Shown one piece after another: positions 15,685-25,127 of a stretch of DNA of 64,000 bases. Numbering within the stretch: the stretch's first letter is position 1; each line of letters begins with the position of its first letter. The notes under the pieces are model-generated. The model had not been told where the DNA came from. It worked only from the letters and a program-made list of their open reading frames with translations, and searched no databases. The translations under genes and the position numbers were made by a program. The DNA is taken from assembly GCA_945861535.1 (NCBI GenBank), contig CAMAUZ010000020.1, positions 1 through 64,000 on the forward strand, in the 5' to 3' direction. This DNA is from Akkermansia muciniphila. GTDB lineage: Bacteria > Verrucomicrobiota > Verrucomicrobiia > Limisphaerales > BJHT01.

Positions 15685-17202
15685 ATGAACCGACTACGCC
15701 TCGCACTTATCGCCCTCGCTCTTGTCTCCGCCTGCACCTTCGGATTCCACGTCACCGCGACCACCGCTGCGGCCGCTGATCTGCCGTTTGCCAAACGCCC
15801 GAACATCGTCCTCGTGATGACCGACGATCAGGGCTACGGCGACCTCGCGTGCCACGGCAACCCGATCATCAAGACGCCGCACCTCGACCGCTTCCACTCC
15901 GAGGCCGTGCGCTTCACCGACTTCCATGTCAGCCCAACGTGCTCGCCGACGCGCTCGGCGCTGATGACCGGCCGGCACGAGTTTCGCAACGGCATCACGC
16001 ACACGATCCTCGAACGCGAGCGGATGACGCTGAAGGCCACGACCATCGCGCAGGTGCTCAAGTCGGCGGGCTATGCGACGGGCATTTTCGGCAAATGGCA
16101 TCTGGGCGATGAAGCGCCGTATCAGCCCGACCAGCGCGGGTTCGAGGAGGTGTTCATCCACGGCGCGGGCGGCATCGGGCAGTCGTATCCGGGCAGTTGC
16201 GGCGACGCGCCGGGCAACAGGTATTTTGATCCCGCCATCCTCCACAACCGCGTGTTCGAGAAAACCAAGGGCTACTGCACGGATGTCTTCTTCGGGCAGG
16301 CGACCAAATGGATCACCGAGAAACGGCAAGCGGGCACGCCCTTCTTCGCCTACATCACGCCGAACGCCCCGCACGGTCCGCTCGATTGTCCGCCGGATTA
16401 CGAGAAGATGTACACCGGTAAGGTGCCGCCGAATGTCGCCAAGTTTTACGGCATGATCTCGAACATCGATGACAACTTCGGCCGCCTCCTCGCGCGCCTG
16501 AAGGAGCTTGATCTCGAACGCGACACGCTCGTGATCTTCATGACCGACAACGGCACGGCCACCGGTGCAGCGACGTTCAACGCCGGCATGCGTGGCCAGA
16601 AGGGCACGCCCTACAACGGCGGCACGCGCGTCCCGGCGCTGTGGCGCTGGCCCGCGGCCTTCAAGGGTGGCGTGGACATCGATGCGCTGACGGCGCACAT
16701 CGACATTTTCCCGACCTTCACCGAACTCAGCGGCGCGACGCTCACCGACGCGGCGCGGCAGCAATTCTCCGGCCGCAGCCTCGTGCCATTGTTGCGTGAT
16801 CCGAGGGCGACTTGGGCTGACCGCATGCTTTTCACGCACGTCGGGCGCTGGGAACGCGGGCAGGCGGCGGCGGCAAAATATGCCTCGTGCAGCATTCGCA
16901 ACACCCGCTACAACCTCGTCAACACCTCGCGCCAGGGCGAGAAGTGGGAACTCCACGACCTGAAGGCCGATCCCGGCGAGAGGAACAATCTCGCCACCGA
17001 ACGCCCCGAGGTCGTGCGCGAACTCAAGGCCGCCTACGACCGGTGGTGGGAGGAAACGCAGCCCTATCTGGTCAATGAAGACGCCGTCGGTCCGAAGGTG
17101 AATCCCTTCAAGGAACTGTATTGGAAACAATTTGGCGGCGGCCCCGGGCCGGATGACATCAAGCCCGCCAACGAACAGCCGAAGCGCAAGAAGAAGGTGT
17201 GA
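15685..17202 (+). CDS. Secreted FGly-type arylsulfatase (1)
   Basis: A 505-residue protein starting at the ATG at 15685, where a signal peptide begins (MNRLRLALIALALVSACTFG, cleavage near residue 33). The sulfatase core has NIVLVMTDDQGYGDLACHG with the metal-binding Asps. The FGly motif CSPTR has Cys86, a Cys-type site needing FGE or an anSME to mature it. GKWHLGD and MTDNGT follow, giving further active-site residues. The tail is Lys-rich. It removes sulfate esters from glycans or related substrates in the periplasm or outside; the substrate is unknown. It belongs to the glycan-related block of 15-34 kb. Confidence 0.92.
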   Translation: MNRLRLALIALALVSACTFGFHVTATTAAAADLPFAKRPNIVLVMTDDQGYGDLACHGNPIIKTPHLDRFHSEAVRFTDFHVSPTCSPTRSALMTGRHEFRNGITHTILERERMTLKATTIAQVLKSAGYATGIFGKWHLGDEAPYQPDQRGFEEVFIHGAGGIGQSYPGSCGDAPGNRYFDPAILHNRVFEKTKGYCTDVFFGQATKWITEKRQAGTPFFAYITPNAPHGPLDCPPDYEKMYTGKVPPNVAKFYGMISNIDDNFGRLLARLKELDLERDTLVIFMTDNGTATGAATFNAGMRGQKGTPYNGGTRVPALWRWPAAFKGGVDIDALTAHIDIFPTFTELSGATLTDAARQQFSGRSLVPLLRDPRATWADRMLFTHVGRWERGQAAAAKYASCSIRNTRYNLVNTSRQGEKWELHDLKADPGERNNLATERPEVVRELKAAYDRWWEETQPYLVNEDAVGPKVNPFKELYWKQFGGGPGPDDIKPANEQPKRKKKV

Positions 17203-17214
17203 AAGCAGGCGCAG

Positions 17215-17410
17215 ATTTTGGAGTGCGGGGACTTGTCCCCGCTTTGGCGAGGCGACTTGTCGCCGTCGAACTGCGGGAGGCGTGGGTGAGCAGTGGAGCG
17301 TCCACGGCTCGCGCCAGCGCCGGCGTGCCGGCGAGATCGGAAGCGTACGGAGGTTCGACGGCGACAAGTCGCCTGCGCGAAAGCGGTGACAAGTCACCGC
17401 ACTCCAAACT
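17215..17410. repeat. 196-bp fold-back element
   Basis: The outer arms TTTTGGAGTGCGGGGACTTG and CAAGTCACCGCACTCCAAA pair across the element, and inner arms GGCGACTTGTCGCCGTCGAA and TTCGACGGCGACAAGTCGCC pair inside it. It fills the gap between sulfatase 1 and the propeller gene. No ORF of substance is present. Confidence 0.85.
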
Positions 17411-17491
17411 TCGGCGTCGCCAGCCCCCCGTCCCCATGTCCGCCGTCGTTTGAAATTTCTAGTTCCACCAACCCTGATTCCACCCACTCCC

Positions 17492-18598
17492 ATGAATCGC
17501 CGCACTTATCTCAAAACCGCCGGGGCCTCGGCCGTGCTGACCGTGGCCGCGCCCTTCATTCTCCGTCGCGCCGCCGCCGCTGCCGCACCTGCGCCGACGG
17601 CTCCGCCCGCAGCCGCGCCTGCCGGGCCGTTCCGCGTTCACGACTGGAAACGCGACGCACGCAACCCCGTCCTCCCGAACGGCGGCGGCGCATTCGATGT
17701 CGGCTGTTGCATGAACCCGTTCGTCGTCATCCGTGATGGCGAGTATTGGCTCTTCTACGCGGGGGCCGACAAAGGCGGCGCCCGGCGCATCTGTCTGGCG
17801 ACGTGCCCGATCGACGACGTGAGCCAGTGGAAACGCCACGGCCCGCTGTTCGAGCGCGGCGGGAAGGGATCGTTCGACGAGACGTGGTGCGTGCTGCCGT
17901 GCCTGCATCGCATCGGCGGCAAGTGGCATCTCTACTACACCGGCCGCAGCACCGATGGCGGTGGTCTCCAGGCCTTTCGCGGCATCGGTCTGGCCGTGAG
18001 CGATGACTTGCTGAACTGGAAGAAAACTTCGGACGAACCGATTCTGCTCGGCGACGGTTTCGAGCAATGGCCGAACAATCGCGGCATCGCCGGCGGCGGC
18101 CCGATTCTGGAAATTTCCCAACCCGACGGCCGCATCCTCTACCGGATGTACTACACGCTGGCCAACGGCGTGCCCGGCAAGGAACTCGTCGTCAACCAGG
18201 CCAAGCAGTCCGTCATCGCGCATTCCTACGACGGCCTGCGCTGGACCGACAAACGCCACGTTCTCGGCCCGCGCCGTGACGCAGATTACGAGAACGCCGC
18301 GACCATCGCGTTGAATCCGTGGAAAACGAAAACCGGCTGGCGCGCCATCTACGCGGGCATCGGTACGCGCTTTGGCGCCTACTCGATCTGCGAGGCCGCG
18401 AGCGCCGACGGCCTCACCTGGCACCGCGGCCAGCCCGGCGAAAACCTCGCGCTCGCGCCCGCGGGCAAAGGTTGGGAAAGCAAGATGACCGAGTATCCGC
18501 ACGTCGTGCGCGAGGGCGACCACCTGCGCCTTTTCTACTGCGGCAACGGCTACGGCGCGACCGGCATCGGCACGGCCACGGCGGTGCCGATTGAGTGA
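17492..18598 (+). CDS. Secreted five-bladed beta-propeller, GH43/GH32/GH130-like
   Basis: A 368-residue protein. The ATG at 17492 gives MNRRTYLKTAGASAVLTVAA, a Tat-type signal peptide. An Ala/Pro linker follows to about residue 48. The mature protein has the blade pattern of glycosidase propellers: NPFVVIRDGEYWLFYAGA, CLHRIGGKWHLYYTGRS, GIGLAVSDDLLNWKK and EYPHVVREGDHLRLFYCGN. Catalytic residues cannot be assigned safely, so the exact GH family is open. The context (sulfatases, DUF4838 proteins) fits glycan breakdown. Confidence 0.72.
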   Translation: MNRRTYLKTAGASAVLTVAAPFILRRAAAAAAPAPTAPPAAAPAGPFRVHDWKRDARNPVLPNGGGAFDVGCCMNPFVVIRDGEYWLFYAGADKGGARRICLATCPIDDVSQWKRHGPLFERGGKGSFDETWCVLPCLHRIGGKWHLYYTGRSTDGGGLQAFRGIGLAVSDDLLNWKKTSDEPILLGDGFEQWPNNRGIAGGGPILEISQPDGRILYRMYYTLANGVPGKELVVNQAKQSVIAHSYDGLRWTDKRHVLGPRRDADYENAATIALNPWKTKTGWRAIYAGIGTRFGAYSICEAASADGLTWHRGQPGENLALAPAGKGWESKMTEYPHVVREGDHLRLFYCGNGYGATGIGTATAVPIE

Positions 18599-18650
18599 GG
18601 AAAAATCACGGAGGATCGAACGGATTTTGGCAGGGGCCGATTGCGCCGCC

Positions 18651-19067
18651 TCAGCAGGGCCGCGCTTCGGGAGGCAGAATACCCAGCACAAATTCGTAGA
18701 TTGTCCGAGCGTGCCGTAGCGCGGCGTCGAATTCCGCGCGACTCGGCATCGGTTCTTCCCAGCCGCCGGGATAACGAAACGCTGAAGCGTACGGAGTCAG
18801 ATTTTCCGCCGCCGCCGCGAGTGGTTGGAACTCGGCGTTTAATTTCGCGGCGCGGGAGATCAATTCTTCGATGTCGTGGGTTTTGGGGAACGGGGAGTCC
18901 TGCGATTGCAGCCAGCCTTTGAGCGCTTTTTCTGCGGTCTGTTGACAATGGTAGATCGCGGTGTCGAGCAGTTGATCGTCGGGATCCGACAACTTTTCTG
19001 CCGCCGCCAAATCATGGCTGGCGCGAGTGAGCCAGTCGCGCACCAGTTCGCGCTTCGCCTCATCCAT
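18651..19067 (-). CDS. HEPN-domain toxin (HepT-like, PF05168)
   Basis: A 138-residue protein starting at MDEAKRELVRDWL (ATG at 19067). Features of the PF05168 HEPN family are DWLTRASHDLAAAEKL, the second helix DTAIYHCQQTAEKALKGWL, KTHDIEELI, and YASAFRYPGGWEEP with the conserved R-Y-P. HEPN proteins of this type are RNases or RNA-binding toxins neutralised by a paired nucleotidyltransferase. Its start overlaps the stop of the upstream nucleotidyltransferase gene by 8 bases, the usual layout of the MNT/HEPN module. Confidence 0.85.
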   Translation of the reverse strand: MDEAKRELVRDWLTRASHDLAAAEKLSDPDDQLLDTAIYHCQQTAEKALKGWLQSQDSPFPKTHDIEELISRAAKLNAEFQPLAAAAENLTPYASAFRYPGGWEEPMPSRAEFDAALRHARTIYEFVLGILPPEARPC

Positions 19068-19380
19068 AAAGTTTGCGGCCTTGGGCCAGCACTTGATGAA
19101 ACAGGGACGCCTGCAGGTGTTTGTAGCGGTCCACTTCTGCACGCGTCGGCACGAGCACGTCCTTGGAAAAGCCAATCCCCCGCAGGCAGTGTTGGGCACG
19201 CTGCATCCGTTGAATACCGCGCTCGCGGCTCGCGGGAACGATCACCATCAAATCCACGTCGCTGTCCTCGGTTGGCGTGCCCCACGCGTGCGAGCCGAAC
19301 AGCCAGATTTGTTCGGGCTGGAACTCCGCGACCAGGCGTTGGGTGGCCGTCCGCAGCAATTCTTCGTCGAGCACTTTCAC
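19060..19380 (-). CDS. Minimal nucleotidyltransferase antitoxin (MntA-like)
   Basis: A 106-residue protein. No ATG fits, so the GTG at 19380 (VKVLDEELLRTATQRLV) is chosen; the longer open frame upstream is not protein-like. The polymerase-beta fold signature G-S-x10-D-x-D is present as GSHAWGTPTEDSDVDLMVIV. In characterised MNT/HEPN pairs this enzyme AMPylates the HEPN toxin. It is directly upstream of and overlapping the HEPN gene, so the pair forms one transcription unit facing the propeller gene. Confidence 0.83.
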   Translation of the reverse strand: MKVLDEELLRTATQRLVAEFQPEQIWLFGSHAWGTPTEDSDVDLMVIVPASRERGIQRMQRAQHCLRGIGFSKDVLVPTRAEVDRYKHLQASLFHQVLAQGRKLYG

Positions 19381-19608
19381 GGGACCAATGCGTACCACCC
19401 AGACGAATGAAATGAAAGCCCCGGCTGCGGCGCAGCGTTTGCCACGCTCGGGCTCCTTCCCATTTTTTCTGCCCCCATTCTTCTGCCGGCTCCCGGCCCC
19501 GGCCCGCCGGGTCTGTCGGCTTTTCCCTTCCCCCACCCGGGTCCCCCGGCATAGTCGGCCCATGCCCGACACCGGATCACGCGTCGCCTCGCCGCCAATT
19601 TCTGCACC

Positions 19609-22095
19609 ATGAAAATCCTCACCGCTTTGACCGCCCTCGCCTTCGCCCTCCTCGCCAGCACCCTCCCGCTTGCCGCCGACGTCACGCTTGTCCACGACCG
19701 CGCGAATCCGCTCGCCGTCTATCATCCCGCCACGCCGCGTCCCCAAGAGCGCACCGCCGCTCTCGAACTCGCGAAATATCTCGAGAAACTCTCCGGCGCG
19801 AAATTCCCCGTTCTGCCCGTGCCGTCGCCGTTGCCCGACACGGGCATTTTCGTAGGGGTGTTCGATTCAGCGGCGACCAACGGCCTCGGCCCCGATGCCT
19901 TCCGCATCCGCGCCCGGGCCCGGCGCGTTGAGTTGGTCGGCGGCAATCCGCAGGGCACGCTTTACGCCGCGTTCGCGCTGCTCGAAGAACATCTCGGCTG
20001 CCGGTGGTGGTCGCACGACGAGGAGTTCGTTCCGCCCGCCAAACCGACACTCACGTTGCCCGATCTCGACACCGTCACGCGCCCCGCGTTTGCGTTGCAC
20101 AATGTCTGGAATCGCGAGGCGCAGTCGGCCGCCAATCATTTTTCCTCCAAGGCGCGCACCACCAGCGCCGAAGGTTTCAGTGGCGGCCACACGCTGTATC
20201 CGTTGCTGACCCCCTATGCGACGGCGCATCCCGAGATTTATCCCCTTGGCAAAACGGGCGAACGCAAGGGCAACCATCTCCACTTCTGCTATCTCGCCCG
20301 CGGCATCGCCGAGGCGCTCGCCGACGCGCTGGAGAAGCAGATCGTCACAACCAAACGCGATGAGTCGCAGACCATTTTTTTCGCCGGCATGGGCGACTGG
20401 TACGGCGGCATGTGCGAATGCGCGGACTGCCAGAAAGTGTACGAGGAGGAAACGTGGACCGATCCCGACGGCCGCAAAAAACCCGGCTACAGCGCCACGC
20501 TGCTGCGCATGATCAATCGCACGGCGGAGTTGCTCGAAATGAAGCATCCCGGCGTGCGCATCGGCACCTTCGCCTACATGAGCCTCGAAGCGCCGCCCGC
20601 GAAAACCAAGCCGCGCGACAACGTCGTCATTCGCGTGCCGCGCCTGCGCCATTGCACCGTGCATCCGGCGCGCACCTGCGAGAAGAACGCCACCTTCGCG
20701 CGCAATCTCGAACGCTGGTGCCAGCTCGCGCCCGGTCGCACCTACGTCTGGGAATACGGCGCGAACTTCAAAAATTATCTGCACCCGTTCCCGTGCCTGC
20801 TGTCGCTCGCGGACAACCTCAAATATTATCAGTCGCTCGGCGTTCGCGGCGTCGAGATTCAGGGCAATTACGGAAGCACCGGTGGCGATCTGGCGGTGCT
20901 GAAAAACTACGTCTGGCGGCGCCTCTTCTGGCAGCCCGCGCTCGATCCCCAGGCGCTCGTGCGCGAGTTCTGCGCCGGCTACTACGGCCCCGCGTCCGCT
21001 GAGATGCTTGCCTACGTGGACACGCTGGAAAAATCCATCCGCGAGCCACAAGCCACCTGCGCCGATGAATTTGCCGGGTCGCAGTTTCTCACCCCGCCCA
21101 TCCGCGCGCGCCTCGCCGTCCACCGCGACGACGCGCTCGCGAAGGTATCGAGCGAGCCCGCCCTCACGCAGCGCATCCGCGAGGCCACGGTCGGACTCGA
21201 CACGCTGGAACTGTGGGCGCCCGGTCCGTTTGCCGAGCGCGACGGACGCCTCATCCGCTCCGACCTCGGGCAAGACACCTACGACCGCGCGCAGGAGGTT
21301 TTGAAAAACATCCGTCACGCCAGCCCGAACGAGTGGAGCAGCGGCCGCGCCGCGCACATGAACTTCCTCGCGTGGCACGGCGGACCGCTCGTGACGCTGA
21401 CCAATGTTGATCTTGCCGTGACGCTTGCGCCGTTGTTGAACGGCCAGATTCGCCAGCTCGCCTTCCGGGGCCAGCCGCTGCTGCACATCGAGAACAACGC
21501 GAAGGCCAAGGGTTTTCCTTTTGTTGGCGGCAGCGTCGATGCCGTCGGCACGCGCCACATGTTGCTCGACGGCGAGCCGACCGCGCGCTGGGCGCGCGTC
21601 GTCGGCGAGGGGGGCGTGCCGATGTTCGGCAGCGCAGCCAAGCAGATTGTCCACCGCACCTTCGCGCTCGATGACCGCGACACACTCGTGGTGACCAACA
21701 CCGTCCGCCTGCCGTTGCCCGGCGCGACGACGGAGACGCGCGGCTCCACGGTCACGACCGTTTATGCGGCCGGGAAGGGCTTGGCGGGCGTGCGCGTGGA
21801 AATGCAGAGCGCCGGTGATCGCTGGGAACCGCTCACGGTGGGCGCGAGTCAGGCGGAGGTCCCGCTGCCCGCCAAAGTCCGCGCCGTGCGCATCCACCTG
21901 CCCACGCAGGCGTGCGTCGTGGTGGACCGTTATCTCGGAGTGGAAATCTCCAGCGGCAAAATTTTGCATGACGAAAAGGCGGGAACGGTAAGCACGGTGA
22001 TCACCACGGAAGCAGTCGAGCTGCCCAAGACCGGCGAGCGCGTCTTCCTCGAGCGCCGGCTTCAGGTGTTGGCGAAAGATGGGGCCGGGCGCTGA
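19609..22095 (+). CDS. Secreted DUF4838 protein (1)
   Basis: An 828-residue protein with a signal peptide (MKILTALTALAFALLASTLP). The N-terminal region (about 45-135) resembles the small alpha/beta domain common in front of glycoside hydrolases such as GH20 and GH67 (RTAALELAKYLEKLSGAKFP, GTLYAAFALLEEHLGCRWW). The DUF4838 core follows, with FFAGMGDWYGGMCECADCQK (a CxxC-type pair near residue 270), IGTFAYMSLEAPP and VEIQGNYGSTGGDL. A C-terminal beta-rich part follows. DUF4838 proteins are common beside sulfatases and CAZymes, and enzymatic activity is presumed but not established. A paralogue follows at 22518. Confidence 0.85.
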   Translation: MKILTALTALAFALLASTLPLAADVTLVHDRANPLAVYHPATPRPQERTAALELAKYLEKLSGAKFPVLPVPSPLPDTGIFVGVFDSAATNGLGPDAFRIRARARRVELVGGNPQGTLYAAFALLEEHLGCRWWSHDEEFVPPAKPTLTLPDLDTVTRPAFALHNVWNREAQSAANHFSSKARTTSAEGFSGGHTLYPLLTPYATAHPEIYPLGKTGERKGNHLHFCYLARGIAEALADALEKQIVTTKRDESQTIFFAGMGDWYGGMCECADCQKVYEEETWTDPDGRKKPGYSATLLRMINRTAELLEMKHPGVRIGTFAYMSLEAPPAKTKPRDNVVIRVPRLRHCTVHPARTCEKNATFARNLERWCQLAPGRTYVWEYGANFKNYLHPFPCLLSLADNLKYYQSLGVRGVEIQGNYGSTGGDLAVLKNYVWRRLFWQPALDPQALVREFCAGYYGPASAEMLAYVDTLEKSIREPQATCADEFAGSQFLTPPIRARLAVHRDDALAKVSSEPALTQRIREATVGLDTLELWAPGPFAERDGRLIRSDLGQDTYDRAQEVLKNIRHASPNEWSSGRAAHMNFLAWHGGPLVTLTNVDLAVTLAPLLNGQIRQLAFRGQPLLHIENNAKAKGFPFVGGSVDAVGTRHMLLDGEPTARWARVVGEGGVPMFGSAAKQIVHRTFALDDRDTLVVTNTVRLPLPGATTETRGSTVTTVYAAGKGLAGVRVEMQSAGDRWEPLTVGASQAEVPLPAKVRAVRIHLPTQACVVVDRYLGVEISSGKILHDEKAGTVSTVITTEAVELPKTGERVFLERRLQVLAKDGAGR

Positions 22096-22517
22096 ACCGC
22101 GTTGGGTAGGGCGTGTCTGTCCTCGGCGCACCGTCACCCGCATTTGCAGGGGATGACGTGAGGAAAGCCCGAGCGTCGAAACGGTGCAACATGGGGCCAG
22201 CGTACTCGGTGGGTGGAGGGGACGTTGGCCGGCGGATCGCCCACCTTTGTAGGAGTCGAGGTAACGAGACTCTGACCTTTTCTGCGCGAGAAGCGGACTG
22301 AGTTGCGTGGGCTGATTTTGGCGAGGCGTGTGGCCCAGAACTTGGTTGCAAGACGCGGCTTGGGGTGTTTTGGGCGGGCCGCTCGCGGAAGGAGGTTAGA
22401 GTCTCGTTACCTCGACTCCTACAAGGGACGGAAGCGGTCGCTTGCCAACAACTTCCGGATTCGCGCCCGGCCACATTTCGCCTTTCTCCCACCGCCGCCG
22501 CCGCCATAATTCCGCGC
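22096..22517. repeat. Intergenic region with complete 178-bp MITE-like element (22248-22425)
   Basis: Terminal inverted repeats GTAGGAGTCGAGGTAACGAG... and ...CTCGTTACCTCGACTCCTAC flank an interior of about 120 bases. A second copy lies at 45909-46090: its right end and interior (for example a CTTGGTTGC...GACGCGG block, in reverse orientation there) match. There is no ORF inside that could be a transposase. No gene is seen in the rest of the gap. Confidence 0.8.
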
Positions 22518-24932
22518 ATGAAAACCCGCTGCTCGTTCGACTTCGTCCGGCGCTTCACCGCGCTTTTCCTTCTTGTCTCCGGCTTCACCGCGTCCGCGCT
22601 CGACCTCGTGAAGGACGGCCAGCCGGTCGCGACAATCGTAACCACGGCACCGCTCGACGGCTTCGCCACGACGCCAGCGAAGTCGGTGAAGGGCGCAAAA
22701 AAAGCCGCGGCACTCGAACCGACGGACGCTGGCGAAGCGGCGGCGGTGAAACTCCTGGTCGAGTGGATTCGCAAAATCACGGACGCCGAACTGCCGGTCG
22801 CGCAGCAGGCGCCGGCGGGAGCGCCCGCGATTTATGTCGGCAAGGCCGCGCTCGCTGCCGGGCTGAAACTGGATGACATCGCCAGCCCGAGCCGCGAGGG
22901 CGTGCGGATCAGCGCCGACGGGCAGCGGGTGCTCATCGCGGGTCAGAGCGAGGGGGCGACTTACCGGGCGGTCGCGCGTTTCCTCGAGGAGCTGGGCTGT
23001 CGCGTTTTCATGGATGGTCCGCTCGGCGAAGTTTTTCCGCGCAGCAAGACGCTCTCGGTCGGGGCGCTGGCGATCACCGAAAAGCCGGGACTGCACTGGC
23101 GCAATCCGAAAGGCCCGTCGTGGCGTTACGCGAACTGGCGGCAGTGGAATGGCGCGGGCGGCGACGCCATCGGGCACAGCCATTCGTGGGGCTATTTTCC
23201 GAAGGAGACGTTCGAGCAGCATCCGGAATGGTTCGCGCTCGGGGCCGACGGGCAGCGCAAAGCGGGGAGCTGGCTTTGCACCTCGAATCCAGAAATGCGA
23301 AAGGCCTTCGCAGCGCAGCTCTGCGACGTGATCGCGGGCGGCAATCGGAATCCCTCGATCTCGCCGCCGGACGGCCGCGGCTACTGCCAGTGCGGGCCGT
23401 GCAAGGCGCAGGATGATCCCAGCGTCGTCGAGCCTTCGAGCGGCACGGTGTCGATCTCGAACCGGTATGCGGATTTCTTCGACGCGGTTGGCCGGCTGGT
23501 GGCCACGGTGCATCCGGATTCCATCCTGAGTTTTTACTGCTACGCGGATTACACGCAGCCGCCGACGTTCAAGCGCAAGCTCTCGCCGAACCTCTGCGCG
23601 GTGATCGCGCCGATCCGCTATTGCCGGCTGCATGAGATTGGTCATCCGGGCTGCGCGAGCCGCGAGCAGGCGGTGAAGATGATCGAAGGGTGGGCCGCCA
23701 TTGCGAGCCGGATTGGCTACTACAATTACATGTACAACCTGGCTGATGCGACGCTGCCGTTCTTCAAGTTCACCGCGTGCGAGAAGGAGTTCCCCTGGCT
23801 GCACGCGCGCGGGCTGACGCACATGACCCTCGAGGTGCTGTCCAACTGGCACATCTACGGTCCGCAAATGCACCTCGGCCTCCGCCTGGCCTACGATCCC
23901 AAGGCCGACGCCAAGGCGATCATGGAGGATTACTGGCAGAAGTTTTACGGCCCGAAAGCCGGGCCGTTCATGAAAGAATATTGGATGGGCATCGACGCGG
24001 CGCAGGGCCGGTTGCAATCGCACGCGGGCTGTTTTTTTGGCCTGGCGCAGATCTACACGCCGGAGTTTCTGAAACAGTGCGCGACTCGGCTGGCCGACGC
24101 CGCGGCGGCGGCACGCGGGGACGCGACGTACGAACAGCGCGTCGCGCTGCACGCGGAGGGTTACAAGAGTGCCGTGGAATATCGCGCGATTTCGGATGCG
24201 CTGAACCGGGGCGATTTCGCCGGTGCCTTGAAAATGCTGGATGCCACCGGCGAGCGGCTCGGGGATTTGGCATCCAAGGGCTGGGTGAATTCCGAATACC
24301 ACACGTCGTATCTGAACCGTTTTCTTCGCAAGACCGTGGTGCAGGGTGCCGCGCTCATCGCGCCGCCGAATCAGCTTCTGCAGGTGCTTCCGGACCAATG
24401 GCGCTTTGCGTTCGATGAGGCCGACCGCGGGAACGAACTCGGATTTCCGGACGTGAAATTCGATGACACGAAATGGGCGACGGTGTCCACGCTCAACCGC
24501 ACGCTGGATTCGCAGGGGTTTGATCGCAACACGGTCTTCTGGTACCGCACGAAATTCACCGCGCCGGCCGCGCCGGGCGCCGGCAAACTCTCGCTGTTCT
24601 TCGGGGAGGTCGATGGTGCGAGCGAGGTCTATGTGAACGGGAAGCGCGTGGACATTGTCTGGCCGTCCGCCCCGGTCGCGCCCGCGGCGGGCAAGGCCGC
24701 GCCGAAGAAGGCCGTCGCCAAGGCCGCCGCCCCGCCGGCCGCGCCGAAGCCCGGCGTACCGAGCCTGCGCGATGGCCAGGCCAAAGGCCGGCAGCCCTTC
24801 GAGGTGGATGTGTCCGCCGCGGTGAAGCCGGGCGAGAACGTGGTGGCGCTGCGCGTGGATCACTCGCGGATCACGGAACTGTCGCTGGGCGGGATTCTGC
24901 GACCGGTGCTGTTGGTCAGGAAGGGGGAATGA
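22518..24932 (+). CDS. Secreted DUF4838 protein (2) with C-terminal jelly-roll domain
   Basis: An 804-residue protein. The start is the ATG at 22518, which opens a signal peptide (MKTRCSFDFVRRFTALFLLV). Its N-terminal domain has YRAVARFLEELGCRVFMDGP, followed by the DUF4838 core with SPPDGRGYCQCGPCKAQDD, ILSFYCYADYTQPPTF and SRIGYYNYMYNLADATLPFF. The C-terminal 170 residues form a GH2-type sugar-binding sandwich (WYRTKFTAPAAPG, LSLFFGEVDGASEVYVNGK, NVVALRVDHSRITELSLGG). An Ala/Pro/Lys-rich stretch (about residues 717-745) interrupts that sandwich between strands. Paralogue of 19609-22095. Confidence 0.83.
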   Translation: MKTRCSFDFVRRFTALFLLVSGFTASALDLVKDGQPVATIVTTAPLDGFATTPAKSVKGAKKAAALEPTDAGEAAAVKLLVEWIRKITDAELPVAQQAPAGAPAIYVGKAALAAGLKLDDIASPSREGVRISADGQRVLIAGQSEGATYRAVARFLEELGCRVFMDGPLGEVFPRSKTLSVGALAITEKPGLHWRNPKGPSWRYANWRQWNGAGGDAIGHSHSWGYFPKETFEQHPEWFALGADGQRKAGSWLCTSNPEMRKAFAAQLCDVIAGGNRNPSISPPDGRGYCQCGPCKAQDDPSVVEPSSGTVSISNRYADFFDAVGRLVATVHPDSILSFYCYADYTQPPTFKRKLSPNLCAVIAPIRYCRLHEIGHPGCASREQAVKMIEGWAAIASRIGYYNYMYNLADATLPFFKFTACEKEFPWLHARGLTHMTLEVLSNWHIYGPQMHLGLRLAYDPKADAKAIMEDYWQKFYGPKAGPFMKEYWMGIDAAQGRLQSHAGCFFGLAQIYTPEFLKQCATRLADAAAAARGDATYEQRVALHAEGYKSAVEYRAISDALNRGDFAGALKMLDATGERLGDLASKGWVNSEYHTSYLNRFLRKTVVQGAALIAPPNQLLQVLPDQWRFAFDEADRGNELGFPDVKFDDTKWATVSTLNRTLDSQGFDRNTVFWYRTKFTAPAAPGAGKLSLFFGEVDGASEVYVNGKRVDIVWPSAPVAPAAGKAAPKKAVAKAAAPPAAPKPGVPSLRDGQAKGRQPFEVDVSAAVKPGENVVALRVDHSRITELSLGGILRPVLLVRKGE

Positions 24933-25127
24933 GGGATCAGGACTACGAGATCATCAGGAAGGCAGGAAAGCAGGAAGGCAAGAGTGGGGGGAAAGTGATT
25001 GGTGATTAGTGATCTCGGGGGCGTTGCCAATCGTCGCGAAAGGTAGTGCGGTCCGCGGTGTGGGCACTATCTCAGTCGCCGCCCGCCGCGGGGCGAGGGC
25101 GAGGTCCGGGCCGCCCGCGCTGCGGGG

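Noticed and set aside
19867-24863. Two long minus-strand open frames (758 and 814 codons) opposite the DUF4838 genes
   Set aside because: Both mirror real plus-strand genes with signal peptides and conserved cores; the antisense products have no recognisable features.
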